Part shown: in pieces, positions 40,418 to 48,690 of the stretch
Position numbering within the stretch: position 1 is the stretch's first letter
How the letters are laid out: every line of letters begins with the position of its first letter
Assembly (NCBI GenBank): GCA_964434535.1
Contig: CAYSWA010000004.1
Location: 101,557-165,556, forward strand
DNA: 64,000 nucleotides
Origin: SM23-32 sp964434535
Lineage (GTDB): Bacteria > Planctomycetota > Brocadiia > SM23-32
Direction: 5' to 3'
The notes under the pieces: model-generated
What the model saw: the letters and a program-made list of their open reading frames with translations, nothing else
Database searches by the model: none
Told to the model about the DNA's origin: nothing
Program-made: the position numbers and the translations under genes

Positions 40418-42157
40418 TCAGCGCCGCGGGGCGGCCCCGGCGCCCCGCTTCCGGAGCAGCTCGGCCGTCTCGGCCCGTCCGAGGGCGGCGGCGTGGTGGA
40501 GGGGCGTCCATCCCCGGGCGTCGACGGCGGCGGGGTCTGCCCCGGCATCGAGCAGGACCTCGGCGAGCAGCGGCGTCGTGGCCAGGTGAAGCGCGGTGCG
40601 CCCATGCTCGTCCCGCGCATCGACGTCGGCGCCGCTTGCCAGAAGGGCTTCGAGCGTCTCGCCGTGCCGCTGCTCCACGGCCCGGTGGATCGGCGCCTTC
40701 CCACGGGGCCCGATGCCGTCCACGTCCGCCCCGTGGGCGAGCAAGAAGGAGACCAGCCCGCTGTCGCCGGCGGCCGCCGCCTCGCAGAGGGCGGGCACGC
40801 CGGCCTGGCCGCTGACCTCGGCGCCTCGCTCGATGAGCAGCTCGACCATCTCCAGCGCGCCTTCTGCGGCAGCGACCCGCAGGGCTTCCGCCCCTTGCTC
40901 GCCCTGGATCGCCACTGCGGCTTCCAGCAGCAGGCGCACGATGTCGGCGCGCTTCCTGCGGATGGCTTCGGTGAGGACCTTCCCGGTCGCCTCGGCCGTC
41001 AGCTCGGCGTCCGCGCCGCGTTCCAGCAGCCGCTTAATGACGCGGGCCCGGTCTGCGTGCACGGCCTGCATCATCAGTTCGGCGCTGGACTGGGGTGGCC
41101 TGGCCCCGTGGCTCAGCAGCACCTCGGCCACGTCGATGCTCCTGGACTGGGTGGCGTATTCGAGGGGCGTTCGGCCCTGGGCGTCCGGAGCGTTGAGCCG
41201 CGCCCCGCTGGCGATCAGCAGGTCGGCGACTCCCTCGCGGCCGGTGCTGGCGGCGCGGTGCAGGGGCGTTCGCCCGCGCTTGTCGGCCGCGTTGACGTCG
41301 GCCCCGGCGGCCAGCAGGTCCACGCACGCGCGCACGTGCCCGTAGAGGGACGCCTCGTGCAGGGGCGTCCAGCCGTTCTTCTGGCGGGCATGGGGGTCGG
41401 CGCCGGCGGCCATGAGCATGCGGACGGTGCGGCCCTCGCCCTGCGCGGCGGCCTCGTGGAGGGCGGAGCGGCCCGACTCATCGGTCGCGTCGGCGTCGGC
41501 GCCGCGCTCCAGGAGCAGCCTGACCAGATCGGGGTTGCCGCTGTGGGCGGCGCCCTGGAGGGCGGTGCGCTCGCCGGCGTCTCGCGCTTCCACATCGGCT
41601 CCGGCGGCCAGGAGGGTCTCCACGATCTCGCGGCGTCCGGTCTTCGCGGCCGGGTAGAGGGCCGACCAGCCTTTGGGGCCGGGCGGGTTGGGATCGGCGC
41701 CGGCGCGTAGCAGTATCCGGATCGCCTCGGCGTGGCCTCCCCTGGCGGCGCCGTAGAGGGGCGGGGGCACGCCGGGGTCGGTGCCGTGCGGGCTGGCGCC
41801 GCGGGCCAGCAGCAGCTTCACCGCCTCGCTCTGGCCCTTCAACGCCGCGGCGTAGAGGGGGCTTAGGCGGCCGGGGCCGGGCGGGTCGGCCGGGGCGCCG
41901 CCGGCCAGCAGATACTCAAGCGCCCGGTTGTGGCCCTTGGCCGCAGCGGCAAGCACCATCCGGGCACGATCCCCGCCGTAGGCGTAGTGCTGCTCCAGCA
42001 GGGACGTGGCCAGCGCCACCTCGCCGTGTGCGAACGCCTGCTCGGCGCGGTCCAGCAGCGAGCCCCGCTCCGGCTCCCCCTCGGCCGCCGCCCCGGCCCC
42101 GACGAAGAGCGCGGACGCCAGCGTCATCGCTGCGATGATCGCCGCCGTGCGCTGCAC
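40418..42157 (-). CDS. Secreted ankyrin-repeat protein
   Basis: This 579-residue protein is made almost wholly of ankyrin repeats (about 15, 33 residues each; for example GWTPLHEASLYGHVRACVDL, GRTPLHRAASTGREGVADLL, GRTALHLATTPLLAEVLLDA). The GTG start at 42157 is chosen because AAGGAGG precedes it at good spacing, and the product then opens with a signal peptide (AAIIAAMTLASALFVGAGAA, residues about 5-25). Ankyrin solenoids mediate protein binding; the protein probably acts in the periplasm or outside. An in-frame start further upstream would spoil the signal peptide. No host-related function can be claimed. Confidence 0.9.
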   Translation of the reverse strand: MQRTAAIIAAMTLASALFVGAGAAAEGEPERGSLLDRAEQAFAHGEVALATSLLEQHYAYGGDRARMVLAAAAKGHNRALEYLLAGGAPADPPGPGRLSPLYAAALKGQSEAVKLLLARGASPHGTDPGVPPPLYGAARGGHAEAIRILLRAGADPNPPGPKGWSALYPAAKTGRREIVETLLAAGADVEARDAGERTALQGAAHSGNPDLVRLLLERGADADATDESGRSALHEAAAQGEGRTVRMLMAAGADPHARQKNGWTPLHEASLYGHVRACVDLLAAGADVNAADKRGRTPLHRAASTGREGVADLLIASGARLNAPDAQGRTPLEYATQSRSIDVAEVLLSHGARPPQSSAELMMQAVHADRARVIKRLLERGADAELTAEATGKVLTEAIRRKRADIVRLLLEAAVAIQGEQGAEALRVAAAEGALEMVELLIERGAEVSGQAGVPALCEAAAAGDSGLVSFLLAHGADVDGIGPRGKAPIHRAVEQRHGETLEALLASGADVDARDEHGRTALHLATTPLLAEVLLDAGADPAAVDARGWTPLHHAAALGRAETAELLRKRGAGAAPRR

Positions 42158-42200
42158 CGAGCCGTCCCTCCTTCGCTTGTGTGGGTGCGCTCGCCACTGC

Positions 42201-42228
42201 ATTATACCCCGGCGAGCCGAGCGCCGAA
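42201..42228 (-). promoter_or_regulatory. Candidate promoter of the ankyrin gene
   Basis: On the minus strand a perfect TATAAT (42201-42206) with a weak -35 TTCGGC (42223-42228), 16 bp spacing. It is divergent from the leuB-like promoter. Confidence 0.5.
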
Positions 42229-42293
42229 GGCCCCGGCGGCGCCGCACTGCCGGCCGACCCGAGGGGCGACTTGCTCCCCGCCGCGCCCGTCTT

Positions 42294-42322
42294 TTGACTT
42301 GGGGCGGCGGTGCAGGTAGGCT
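42294..42322 (+). promoter_or_regulatory. Candidate promoter of the leuB-like gene
   Basis: TTGACT (42294-42299), 17 bp, TAGGCT (42317-42322), about 48 bp before the ATG. Confidence 0.5.
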
Positions 42323-42369
42323 GCCACCTCGCCATTTGCCTGCCCGCCCGCTCTCTACGGGAAGCGACC

Positions 42370-43428
42370 ATGCACAAGATAGCCGTCATCCCCGGCGACG
42401 GAACCGGCCCGGAGGTCGTGCGCGAAGGGCTCAAAGTGCTCAAGGCCGTCAGCGCCCGCCACGGCTTCGGGTGCGAGACCGTCCAGTACGACCTCGGCGG
42501 CGACCGTTACCTGGCCACCGGCGAGGTGCTGCCCGACAGCGCCCTGGAGGAGCTGCGCGCCTTCGACGCCATCTACCTCGGCGCGGTCGGCCACCCCGAG
42601 GTGGCCCCCGGCATCCTGGAGAAGGGCCTGCTCTTGCGGCTTCGCTTCGAGCTGGAGCAGTACATCAACCTCCGCCCGGTCAAGCTCTACCCCGGCGTCG
42701 ATTGCCCGCTGAAGGACAAGGGGCCCGAGGACATCGACTTCGTCGTGGTGCGCGAGAACAACGAGGGGCTCTACAGCGGCAGCGGCGGCTTCACCCACAA
42801 GGGCACGCCGAACGAGGTGGCCATCCAGGAGATGGTCAACACCCGCTTCGGCGTCGAACGGTGCCTGCGCTACGCCTTCGAGTACTGCCGCCGGCGCGAC
42901 GACAGGAAGATGCTCACCCTCTGCGCCAAGACCAACGTGCTGACCTACGCCCACGACCTGTGGTGGCGCGCCTTCAACGAGGTGGGCGAGGAATACCCCG
43001 ACGTCGAGCGCGACTACGCCCACGTCGACGCCACCTGCATGTGGATGGTGAAGAACCCGGAGTGGTTCGACACCATCGTGACCTGCAACATGTTCGGCGA
43101 CATCATCACCGACCTGGGCGCGATGATCCAGGGCGGCATGGGCATCGCCGCCGGCGGCAACATCAACCCGGAGGGCGTCTCGATGTTCGAGCCGATCGGC
43201 GGCAGCGCGCCGAAATACACCGGCCAGGGGGTCATCAACCCCCTGGCCGCGATCTGCGCCGCCGCCATGATGCTGGCGGAGCTCGGCGAGGGCGAGGCGG
43301 CCGGCGAGGTCGAGCGCGCCGTGATGCACGTGACCGCCACCAGGCTGGAGAGCCTCGCCGCCGGCCGGATGGGCTACAGCACCGCCGAGGTCGGCGACCT
43401 GGTCGTCGAGGCCCTCGGCGAGGCGTAG
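42370..43428 (+). CDS. leuB: Isopropylmalate/isocitrate-family decarboxylating dehydrogenase
   Basis: This is a 352-residue NAD(P)-dependent beta-hydroxyacid decarboxylating dehydrogenase. It has the N-terminal IPGDGTGPEVVREGLKVL, the substrate arginines in QYINLRPVKLYPGV, VVRENNEGLYSGSGG, the catalytic Lys/Tyr region and the NMFGDIITDLGAMIQGGMGI metal-binding block. It also has the GSAPKYTGQGVINPLAAICA coenzyme loop. Planctomycete homologues are usually called LeuB (3-isopropylmalate dehydrogenase, leucine synthesis). The QYxNLRPVKL and RENNEG segments also resemble tartrate/D-malate dehydrogenases, so the substrate is uncertain. No leuA/C/D is adjacent. Family certain, gene symbol tentative. 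Confidence 0.82.
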   Translation: MHKIAVIPGDGTGPEVVREGLKVLKAVSARHGFGCETVQYDLGGDRYLATGEVLPDSALEELRAFDAIYLGAVGHPEVAPGILEKGLLLRLRFELEQYINLRPVKLYPGVDCPLKDKGPEDIDFVVVRENNEGLYSGSGGFTHKGTPNEVAIQEMVNTRFGVERCLRYAFEYCRRRDDRKMLTLCAKTNVLTYAHDLWWRAFNEVGEEYPDVERDYAHVDATCMWMVKNPEWFDTIVTCNMFGDIITDLGAMIQGGMGIAAGGNINPEGVSMFEPIGGSAPKYTGQGVINPLAAICAAAMMLAELGEGEAAGEVERAVMHVTATRLESLAAGRMGYSTAEVGDLVVEALGEA

Positions 43429-43460
43429 GCCCAAAGGGGCGCCTCGGCGCAGATGCCGGC

Positions 43461-46232
43461 CTACGGCGAGGCCAGGCCCATCCGGCGCAGCAGGAACCTG
43501 GCCTCGGCCGCCGCGTGAACGTCGTCCCCGCCGGCCGCCGCCAGCCGCAGGTGCTCGGCGGCCTCCTCGACGCGCCCGCCGGCGAGGAGGTACTTCGCCA
43601 GCGCCAGCTCGTGGAACGCGAGCGCCCGGCGGTGCAGGAACCGCGCGTTCTCGTCCGCCGGGTTGATCGTGTGGAGGCGCCGGAAGATGCCGTCGATCTC
43701 CTGCACGAGCGGCATGTAGTCGGGATCGCCGGGCGTCATGAAGATGCGCAGCGCGTCGCGCCACTGGGCTTCGATCAGCATCTCGGTGCCGGCGTGCCAG
43801 CGCTCCAGCGCCGCGCGGACCTCGTCCGCGCGCTGCTGAGGCACGTTCGCCAGGCGGGGCCAGACCGGCCGGCGCATCTCGCCCATCAGCAGAACGTTGG
43901 CGGCGAGGGCGCGCACGTCGAACGGGCGGTTGCAGTGGAACTCCACGTAGGGGTGGTCGTCGGTGTGGAGCGGGCCGCCGCCGATGACCCCGCTGACGGC
44001 CGCGTCGGCGGCGCAGAAGGAGTCGAGCAGGTCGTAGACGTCCACCACGTCGCTGCGGGCCAGGTGGTCGCGCACGGCGGGCACGGCGACGCGGCGCTCC
44101 ACGTCCTGGAAGTCGATGCTGAGCGGGCCCGGCGTGCCGACCAGCGTGCAGAAGTCGGTGGTGTGCTTGTACCAGACGCTGGTGTGGGGAAAGGCGCGCT
44201 GGAAGGAGCGGATCAACATGCGGCAGTCGGCGTGGGGCATCGCGTGGAGCGGCAGCCACTGGCAGACGATGCCGCCCGGCCTGAGCAGGCGCTTGCAGTG
44301 CTCGTAGAAGTCCACGGTGTAGAAGCCGGCGTTGCCGCTGTTGAGGCCGGGGTGGATGATGCCGGCCTGGATCACGTCGTACTTGCGGTCGGTGCCGAGC
44401 GCGTAGTTGCGTCCGTCGTCGATGCGCAGGTGGACGGCGGGGTCGCTCAGGATCTGGTTGTTCTGCTCGTCGAAGAAGCGGTTCGCCTCCCGCACCCCGC
44501 CGCTCAGCTCCACCACGTCGACCTCCACCCCGTGCACGCGGCAGCTCCAGGTGGTGAAGCCGATCCCGTAGCCGATCAGCAGCACGCGCCGGGGGTCGGG
44601 GTGGAGCAGGATCGGCACGTGGGCGATCAGCTCGTGGCTGGGCCGGTCGTAGCGGGTGGTCTGCGCGACGGCGTCGCGGTTGACGTAGAGGTCGCGCGAG
44701 AAGTCGAACTGCTGCACGACCGAGACGGTCGACTCGATGTCCTCGTGGTAGTAGAGCACCCGGCCGGCGGGCAGCTCGCGCACCTGCTGGCGGGCCAGGA
44801 TCAGGGGCAGCGGCTCCATCAGCAGGGCAAGGGGCGCCGCCAGCAGGGCGACCACGGCCAGCGCCAGCGCCGGGCGGCGCCGGCCGGCCCGGCGGGCCAG
44901 GGGGTCGGCGGCCAGCACCCAGGCCGCCAGCGCCAGGTTCACCAGCGCCACGGCCACGATCGTGCGCTGGATGCCGAGCAGCGGGATCAGGATGAAGCCC
45001 CCCGCGAAGGCGCCGAAGATCGAGCCCAGCGTGTCCAGGCAGCCGAGCACGCCCATCTTGCGCCCGAGCTGCCCGAGCGCCGAGACGTAGATGCGCGAGA
45101 CCACCGGCAGCGTGGCGCCCATGAAGCTGGTCGGCACCAGGATGACCACAAAGCAGACGGCGAAGCGCGCCGCCGTCTGCCCCAGCCAGCCCCAGCCGGC
45201 CAGCAGTTGCTGGAACTCGTCATACCCGCCCAGCAGCCACGGCAGCAGGGGGAGGGTGGCCAGGGCGGTGAGGCCGATGCCGAGCTCGATCAGGCCGAGC
45301 ATGCGGTAGGGGTCGCGCGCGCGGTCTACCCACCCGCGCACCACGAACGCGCCGAGCGAGAGCCCGGCCAGGAAGGTGGCGATCACGGCGGTGATGCCGT
45401 AGATGTTGGTCGCCACGAAGAAGATCAGCATCCGCATCCAGGCCATCTGGTAGGCGAGCGAGGTGAACCCCTCGATGCCGAAGACCCAGAGCGCCACCTT
45501 GATCGGCCGGGGCAGGCGGGGTGGCCTGCCCTCGGTGTGCGCGGCCAGGGCGGGGGCTTCGGCGGCCTGGAGGCGCCGGTCCAGCAGGAGCGCCCAGGCG
45601 GCCACGGCGACGTTCAGCACCGCCGCCAGCGCCAGCGTGCCCGTCACCCCGAGCAGCTCCAAGAGGGCGTAGCCGGCGGCCACGCAGCCGACGAACGCGC
45701 CGAGGTTGTTCGCCGCGTAGAGCCCGGCCACCTCCCGGCCGAGCCGGCGGGCCTGCGTCACGTAGGCCCGGCTCAGCACCGGCAGCGTGCCGCCCATCAG
45801 CGAGGTCGGCACCAGCAGCACGGCGAAGGCGAGCGCGAAGCGCACCAGGCTCATCACGTAGTGGCTCTCGCCGAGCGGGCCGTAGAAGGCGACGTAGATC
45901 CGCTCCAGCACGGCCAGGACGGCGGGGAACAGGAGCGCGAAGAGGCCGATGCCGGCCTCCAGCAGGGCGAAAAACACCAGCGGCCTGCGCCAGCGGTCGG
46001 CGAGCCGCCCGAAATACAGGCTGCCCAGAGCGAGCCCGGCCATGAAGGCCGTCACCACGGCGCTGGTGCCGTAGATGGTGACGCCGAAGACGAGCGCGAG
46101 CTGCTTGGCCCAGACGATCTGGTAGATGAGGGCCGCCACGCCGGAGAGCAGGAACATCACGAGCATCACCGCCCCGGCGCGGCCCGAGCGAGGGGCGTCG
46201 GCGCGCGCTGCGGGGGCGTGTGGCGTGGCCAT
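43461..46232 (-). CDS. Fused MFS-like membrane protein with spermidine-synthase-like domain
   Basis: This is a 923-residue fusion. Two consecutive six-helix transporter-like halves occupy about residues 15-470 (for example VMLVMFLLSGVAALIYQIVW, FAVLLVPTSLMGGTLPVLSR, and again FVVILVPTSFMGATLPVVSR). A spermidine-synthase-type Rossmann methyltransferase domain follows at about 500-790 (YYHEDIESTVSVVQQF, RVLLIGYGIGFTTWS, DVVELSGGVREANRFF, RIDDGRNYAL). A helical TPR-like tail ends it. The Asp that in true polyamine synthases starts GGGDG is replaced (IGYGIG), so polyamine synthesis is uncertain. Such fusions are common in planctomycetes and delta-proteobacteria and of unknown substrate. A consensus promoter lies upstream. 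Confidence 0.88.
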   Translation of the reverse strand: MATPHAPAARADAPRSGRAGAVMLVMFLLSGVAALIYQIVWAKQLALVFGVTIYGTSAVVTAFMAGLALGSLYFGRLADRWRRPLVFFALLEAGIGLFALLFPAVLAVLERIYVAFYGPLGESHYVMSLVRFALAFAVLLVPTSLMGGTLPVLSRAYVTQARRLGREVAGLYAANNLGAFVGCVAAGYALLELLGVTGTLALAAVLNVAVAAWALLLDRRLQAAEAPALAAHTEGRPPRLPRPIKVALWVFGIEGFTSLAYQMAWMRMLIFFVATNIYGITAVIATFLAGLSLGAFVVRGWVDRARDPYRMLGLIELGIGLTALATLPLLPWLLGGYDEFQQLLAGWGWLGQTAARFAVCFVVILVPTSFMGATLPVVSRIYVSALGQLGRKMGVLGCLDTLGSIFGAFAGGFILIPLLGIQRTIVAVALVNLALAAWVLAADPLARRAGRRRPALALAVVALLAAPLALLMEPLPLILARQQVRELPAGRVLYYHEDIESTVSVVQQFDFSRDLYVNRDAVAQTTRYDRPSHELIAHVPILLHPDPRRVLLIGYGIGFTTWSCRVHGVEVDVVELSGGVREANRFFDEQNNQILSDPAVHLRIDDGRNYALGTDRKYDVIQAGIIHPGLNSGNAGFYTVDFYEHCKRLLRPGGIVCQWLPLHAMPHADCRMLIRSFQRAFPHTSVWYKHTTDFCTLVGTPGPLSIDFQDVERRVAVPAVRDHLARSDVVDVYDLLDSFCAADAAVSGVIGGGPLHTDDHPYVEFHCNRPFDVRALAANVLLMGEMRRPVWPRLANVPQQRADEVRAALERWHAGTEMLIEAQWRDALRIFMTPGDPDYMPLVQEIDGIFRRLHTINPADENARFLHRRALAFHELALAKYLLAGGRVEEAAEHLRLAAAGGDDVHAAAEARFLLRRMGLASP

Positions 46233-46276
46233 GGGCCCGGATCCGGGGCCAGGGGGCGTCGGGGACGGAAGCCGGG

Positions 46277-46306
46277 ATTATAGGGCCGCCCCCACAAGAC
46301 TGTCAA
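46277..46306 (-). promoter_or_regulatory. Consensus promoter of the MFS/spermidine-synthase gene
   Basis: On the minus strand perfect TTGACA (46301-46306) and perfect TATAAT (46277-46282) with 18 bp between. This is the best promoter match in the window, 45 bp before the ATG. Confidence 0.75.
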
Positions 46307-46342
46307 GCCGCACGCGCGCCGGCGGGCCGCACGCACCGGGCC

Positions 46343-46412
46343 GGAGCCGAAACCAGGGGCTGTAACCCGGAGGGGCCGAAGGCCCCGCAGGGGGCTGTCC
46401 CGCTTTCGGCGG
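46343..46412. repeat. Dispersed intergenic repeat, copy 2 (GCCGAAA...TTTCGGC ends)
   Basis: The 70-nt relative of 1645-1698 starts GGAGCCGAAACC and ends TTTCGGCGG. It has an extra GGGGCCGAAGGCCCC hairpin in the middle. It lies between two divergent promoters, those of the MFS/spermidine-synthase gene and pyrB. Confidence 0.75.
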
Positions 46413-46456
46413 ACAGTACGCGGTAGATCCCCCCCGGCCGGTCCGCGGGCCGGCCG

Positions 46457-46484
46457 TTGCAGGGCCGCTGCGGTGGGGTATAAT
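46457..46484 (+). promoter_or_regulatory. pyrBI promoter
   Basis: TTGCAG (46457-46462), 16 bp, perfect TATAAT (46479-46484), 42 bp before the pyrB ATG. No attenuator was recognised in the short leader. Confidence 0.7.
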
Positions 46485-46526
46485 CCGGACGGCCCGGCTC
46501 CGTCAGCGAAGGGGGGCGCCGTCCAG

Positions 46527-47453
46527 ATGCTCGGCTACAGGGGCAGCGTCATCAGCATCCGCGAGTTCGATCGCGACGGCATCCTGCGCGTGCTCTCGGT
46601 CGCGGCGGACATGGAGAGCGCCGACCACTACGGCCTGCTGGCCGGCAAGGTGCTCGCCACGCTCTTCCTGGAGCCCTCCACGCGGACGCGCCTCAGCTTT
46701 GCCTCCGCCATGATGAAGCTCGGCGGCGGGGTGCTCGACTTCGGCGACCCCGAGCACTCCTCGATCAAGAAGGGCGAGTCGCTGAGCGACACGATCCGGA
46801 TCGTGGCCGGCTACTCGGACGTGATCGCGCTGCGCCACCCCTGGGAGGGAGCGGCGCGGCTGGCGGCCGAGATCGCCGGCCGGCCCGTCATCAACGCCGG
46901 CGACGGGGCCAACCAGCACCCCACGCAGACCTTCCTGGACCTCTACACCATCCAGAAGGAGCGGGGGCGCATCGACGGGCTGACCGTCGGCTTCGTGGGC
47001 GACCTGAAGTACGGGCGCACCGTCCACTCGCTGGCCACGGCCCTGGGCCGCTTCGAGGTGCGCCAGGTCTACGTCGCCCCGCCGAGCCTCGCCGTGCCGC
47101 CGGGCCTGCTTCAGGAGCTGGACCGCGCCGGCGTCGCCTACGAGCAGACCGACGACCTGCGCGGCGTGCTGCCCGAGCTCGACGTGCTCTACTGCACCCG
47201 CATCCAGCAGGAGCGCTTCCCCGACATCGTCGAGTACGAACGCGTCAAGGGCGCCTACCGCATCGACCGGGCGCTGATAGAACAGAGCGGGGCCGGCGGC
47301 GAGCTGTGCGTGATGCACCCGCTGCCGCGCGTGGACGAGCTGGACCCCGACGTGGACGGGACGCCCTGCGCCGTCTACTTCGCCCAGGCGGCCAACGGCG
47401 TGCCCGTGCGCCAGGCCCTGCTGGCGATGGTGCTGGGAAAGGCCGGAGAATGA
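46527..47453 (+). CDS. pyrB: Aspartate carbamoyltransferase catalytic chain
   Basis: PyrB joins carbamoyl phosphate and aspartate in pyrimidine synthesis. It has 308 residues with the carbamoyl-phosphate motif LEPSTRTRLSFASAM (about 51-65), the lysine loop FGDPEHSSIKKGESLSDT, the AGDGANQHPTQTFLDLYTI block, and HPLPRVDELDPDVD near the end. The ATG at 46527 is used; an earlier in-frame start at 46473 overlaps the promoter. The pyrI gene overlaps the 3' end (ATGA), giving the classical pyrBI operon of a class B dodecameric ATCase. Confidence 0.97.
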   Translation: MLGYRGSVISIREFDRDGILRVLSVAADMESADHYGLLAGKVLATLFLEPSTRTRLSFASAMMKLGGGVLDFGDPEHSSIKKGESLSDTIRIVAGYSDVIALRHPWEGAARLAAEIAGRPVINAGDGANQHPTQTFLDLYTIQKERGRIDGLTVGFVGDLKYGRTVHSLATALGRFEVRQVYVAPPSLAVPPGLLQELDRAGVAYEQTDDLRGVLPELDVLYCTRIQQERFPDIVEYERVKGAYRIDRALIEQSGAGGELCVMHPLPRVDELDPDVDGTPCAVYFAQAANGVPVRQALLAMVLGKAGE

Positions 47454-47920
47454 GCAGCGACGAACGCGAGCGACGCGAGATGAACGTCTCGGCCATCCGC
47501 AACGGGACGGTCATCGACCACATCGAGAACGAGGCGACCTTCAAGGTGGCCGAGATCCTGCGCCTCGACCAGGAGGACCAGATGGTGCTGGTGGGCATGA
47601 ACCTGCGCAGCACCAGCGTGGGCCGCAAGGGCATCATCAAGGTCGAGAGCCGCGAGCTCACCCCCCAGGAGGTCAACATGATCGCCCTGATCGCCCCCCA
47701 CGCCACGCTCAACATCATCCAGCACTACCGCGTGGCCGAGAAGCGCAAGGTCGAGCTGCCCGAGCGCGTCGAGGGCATCGTGCGCTGCTTCAACCCGAGC
47801 TGCGTCACCAACCGCCAGCCCGTCGAGACCAGCTTCGAGGTGATCGCCGCCGAGCCGGTCAGGCTCCGCTGCACCTACTGCGAGCGCGTCATGACCGGCG
47901 CCGACATCCTGCTCAAATAG
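47450..47920 (+). CDS. pyrI: Aspartate carbamoyltransferase regulatory chain
   Basis: PyrI is the 156-residue allosteric subunit that binds CTP/ATP and holds PyrB trimers together. The nucleotide-binding N-terminal domain (GTVIDHIENEATFKVAEILR) is followed by the zinc domain with its four cysteines in CFNPSC and CTYC (about residues 108-141). The start overlaps the pyrB stop. PyrI is frequent in archaea and enterobacteria but patchy elsewhere; here the zinc ligands and core are intact, so feedback control by CTP is likely. Confidence 0.95.
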   Translation: MSSDERERREMNVSAIRNGTVIDHIENEATFKVAEILRLDQEDQMVLVGMNLRSTSVGRKGIIKVESRELTPQEVNMIALIAPHATLNIIQHYRVAEKRKVELPERVEGIVRCFNPSCVTNRQPVETSFEVIAAEPVRLRCTYCERVMTGADILLK

Positions 47921-47962
47921 GCCGCGTCCGCCGCCCGACCACCTTCCGGGAGACGCGCCCCC

Positions 47963-48595
47963 GTGAACGAGCACGACCTCGCGCCCCGGCGCCGCCGGCT
48001 GATGAAGAGGGCCGTGGCACTGGCCCTCTTCACCGTCGGCTGGAACGTGGTGGAGGGCTTCGTCGCGATCGGGGCCGGGGCCCTGGCCGGCTCGGTGGCG
48101 CTGATCGGCTTCGGCGTGGACTCCTTCATCGAGACCGCCAGCGGCGCCGTGGTCGGCTGGCGCTTCCTGCGGGAGCTGCGCGGGCTCGACCCCGAGCGCG
48201 CCGAACGGGCCGAGCGGTCCGCCGCGCGCGTGGCCGGGACGCTCCTGCTCGCGCTCGCCGCCTACATCGTCGTCGACGCGGGCCGGCGCCTGCTCGGGCT
48301 CGGGCCCGAGGCCGAGGGGAGCCTGATCGGCATCGTGCTGACGGCCGTCTCGCTGGTGGTGATGCCCGCGCTCGGCTGGGCGAAGGTGCGCACGGGCCGC
48401 GCCCTGCGCAGCGGCGCGCTGCGGGCCGACGCCTACGAGACCATCGCCTGCGCCTGGCTTTCGCTGACGACGCTGGCCGGGCTGGTGCTGAACGCCGCCC
48501 TCGGCTGGCACTGGGCGGACCCGCTGGCGGCGCTGCTGCTGGTGCCGCTGATCGTCCGCGAGGGGCTGGAGGGCCTGCGCGGCGAAGGGGGGTGA
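47963..48595 (+). CDS. Cation-diffusion-facilitator-like membrane protein, transmembrane domain only
   Basis: This is a 210-residue protein with about five or six helices. It resembles the membrane half of CDF metal exporters: GSVALIGFGVDSFIETASG corresponds to the helix-2 metal site (Asp in VDSFIE), and LRADAYETIACAWLSLTTLA with a later WADPLAALLLVP corresponds to helix 5-6, where the second Asp (ADA/ADP) sits. The cytosolic C-terminal metal-binding domain of CDFs is absent. The GTG start follows TTCCGGGAG. It comes 42 bp after pyrI and could be on that transcript. Metal specificity unknown. Confidence 0.78.
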   Translation: MNEHDLAPRRRRLMKRAVALALFTVGWNVVEGFVAIGAGALAGSVALIGFGVDSFIETASGAVVGWRFLRELRGLDPERAERAERSAARVAGTLLLALAAYIVVDAGRRLLGLGPEAEGSLIGIVLTAVSLVVMPALGWAKVRTGRALRSGALRADAYETIACAWLSLTTLAGLVLNAALGWHWADPLAALLLVPLIVREGLEGLRGEGG

Positions 48596-48630
48596 GCGGT
48601 CGTTTGGCCGGCTCAGCGGCCCGTGCGGAT

Positions 48631-48659
48631 TTGCCAGCGGCGCCTCAGTGCGCTAAGCT
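48631..48659 (+). promoter_or_regulatory. Candidate promoter of the epimerase gene
   Basis: TTGCCA (48631-48636), 17 bp, TAAGCT (48654-48659), 31 bp before the GTG start. Confidence 0.45.
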
Positions 48660-48690
48660 CTCTGCGCCGGGCTCTTGATGGGAGGGGACT

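Noticed and set aside
46343..46412. Pyrimidine attenuator before pyrB
   Set aside because: The hairpin repeat lies upstream of the pyrB promoter, so it would not be in the pyrB leader RNA.
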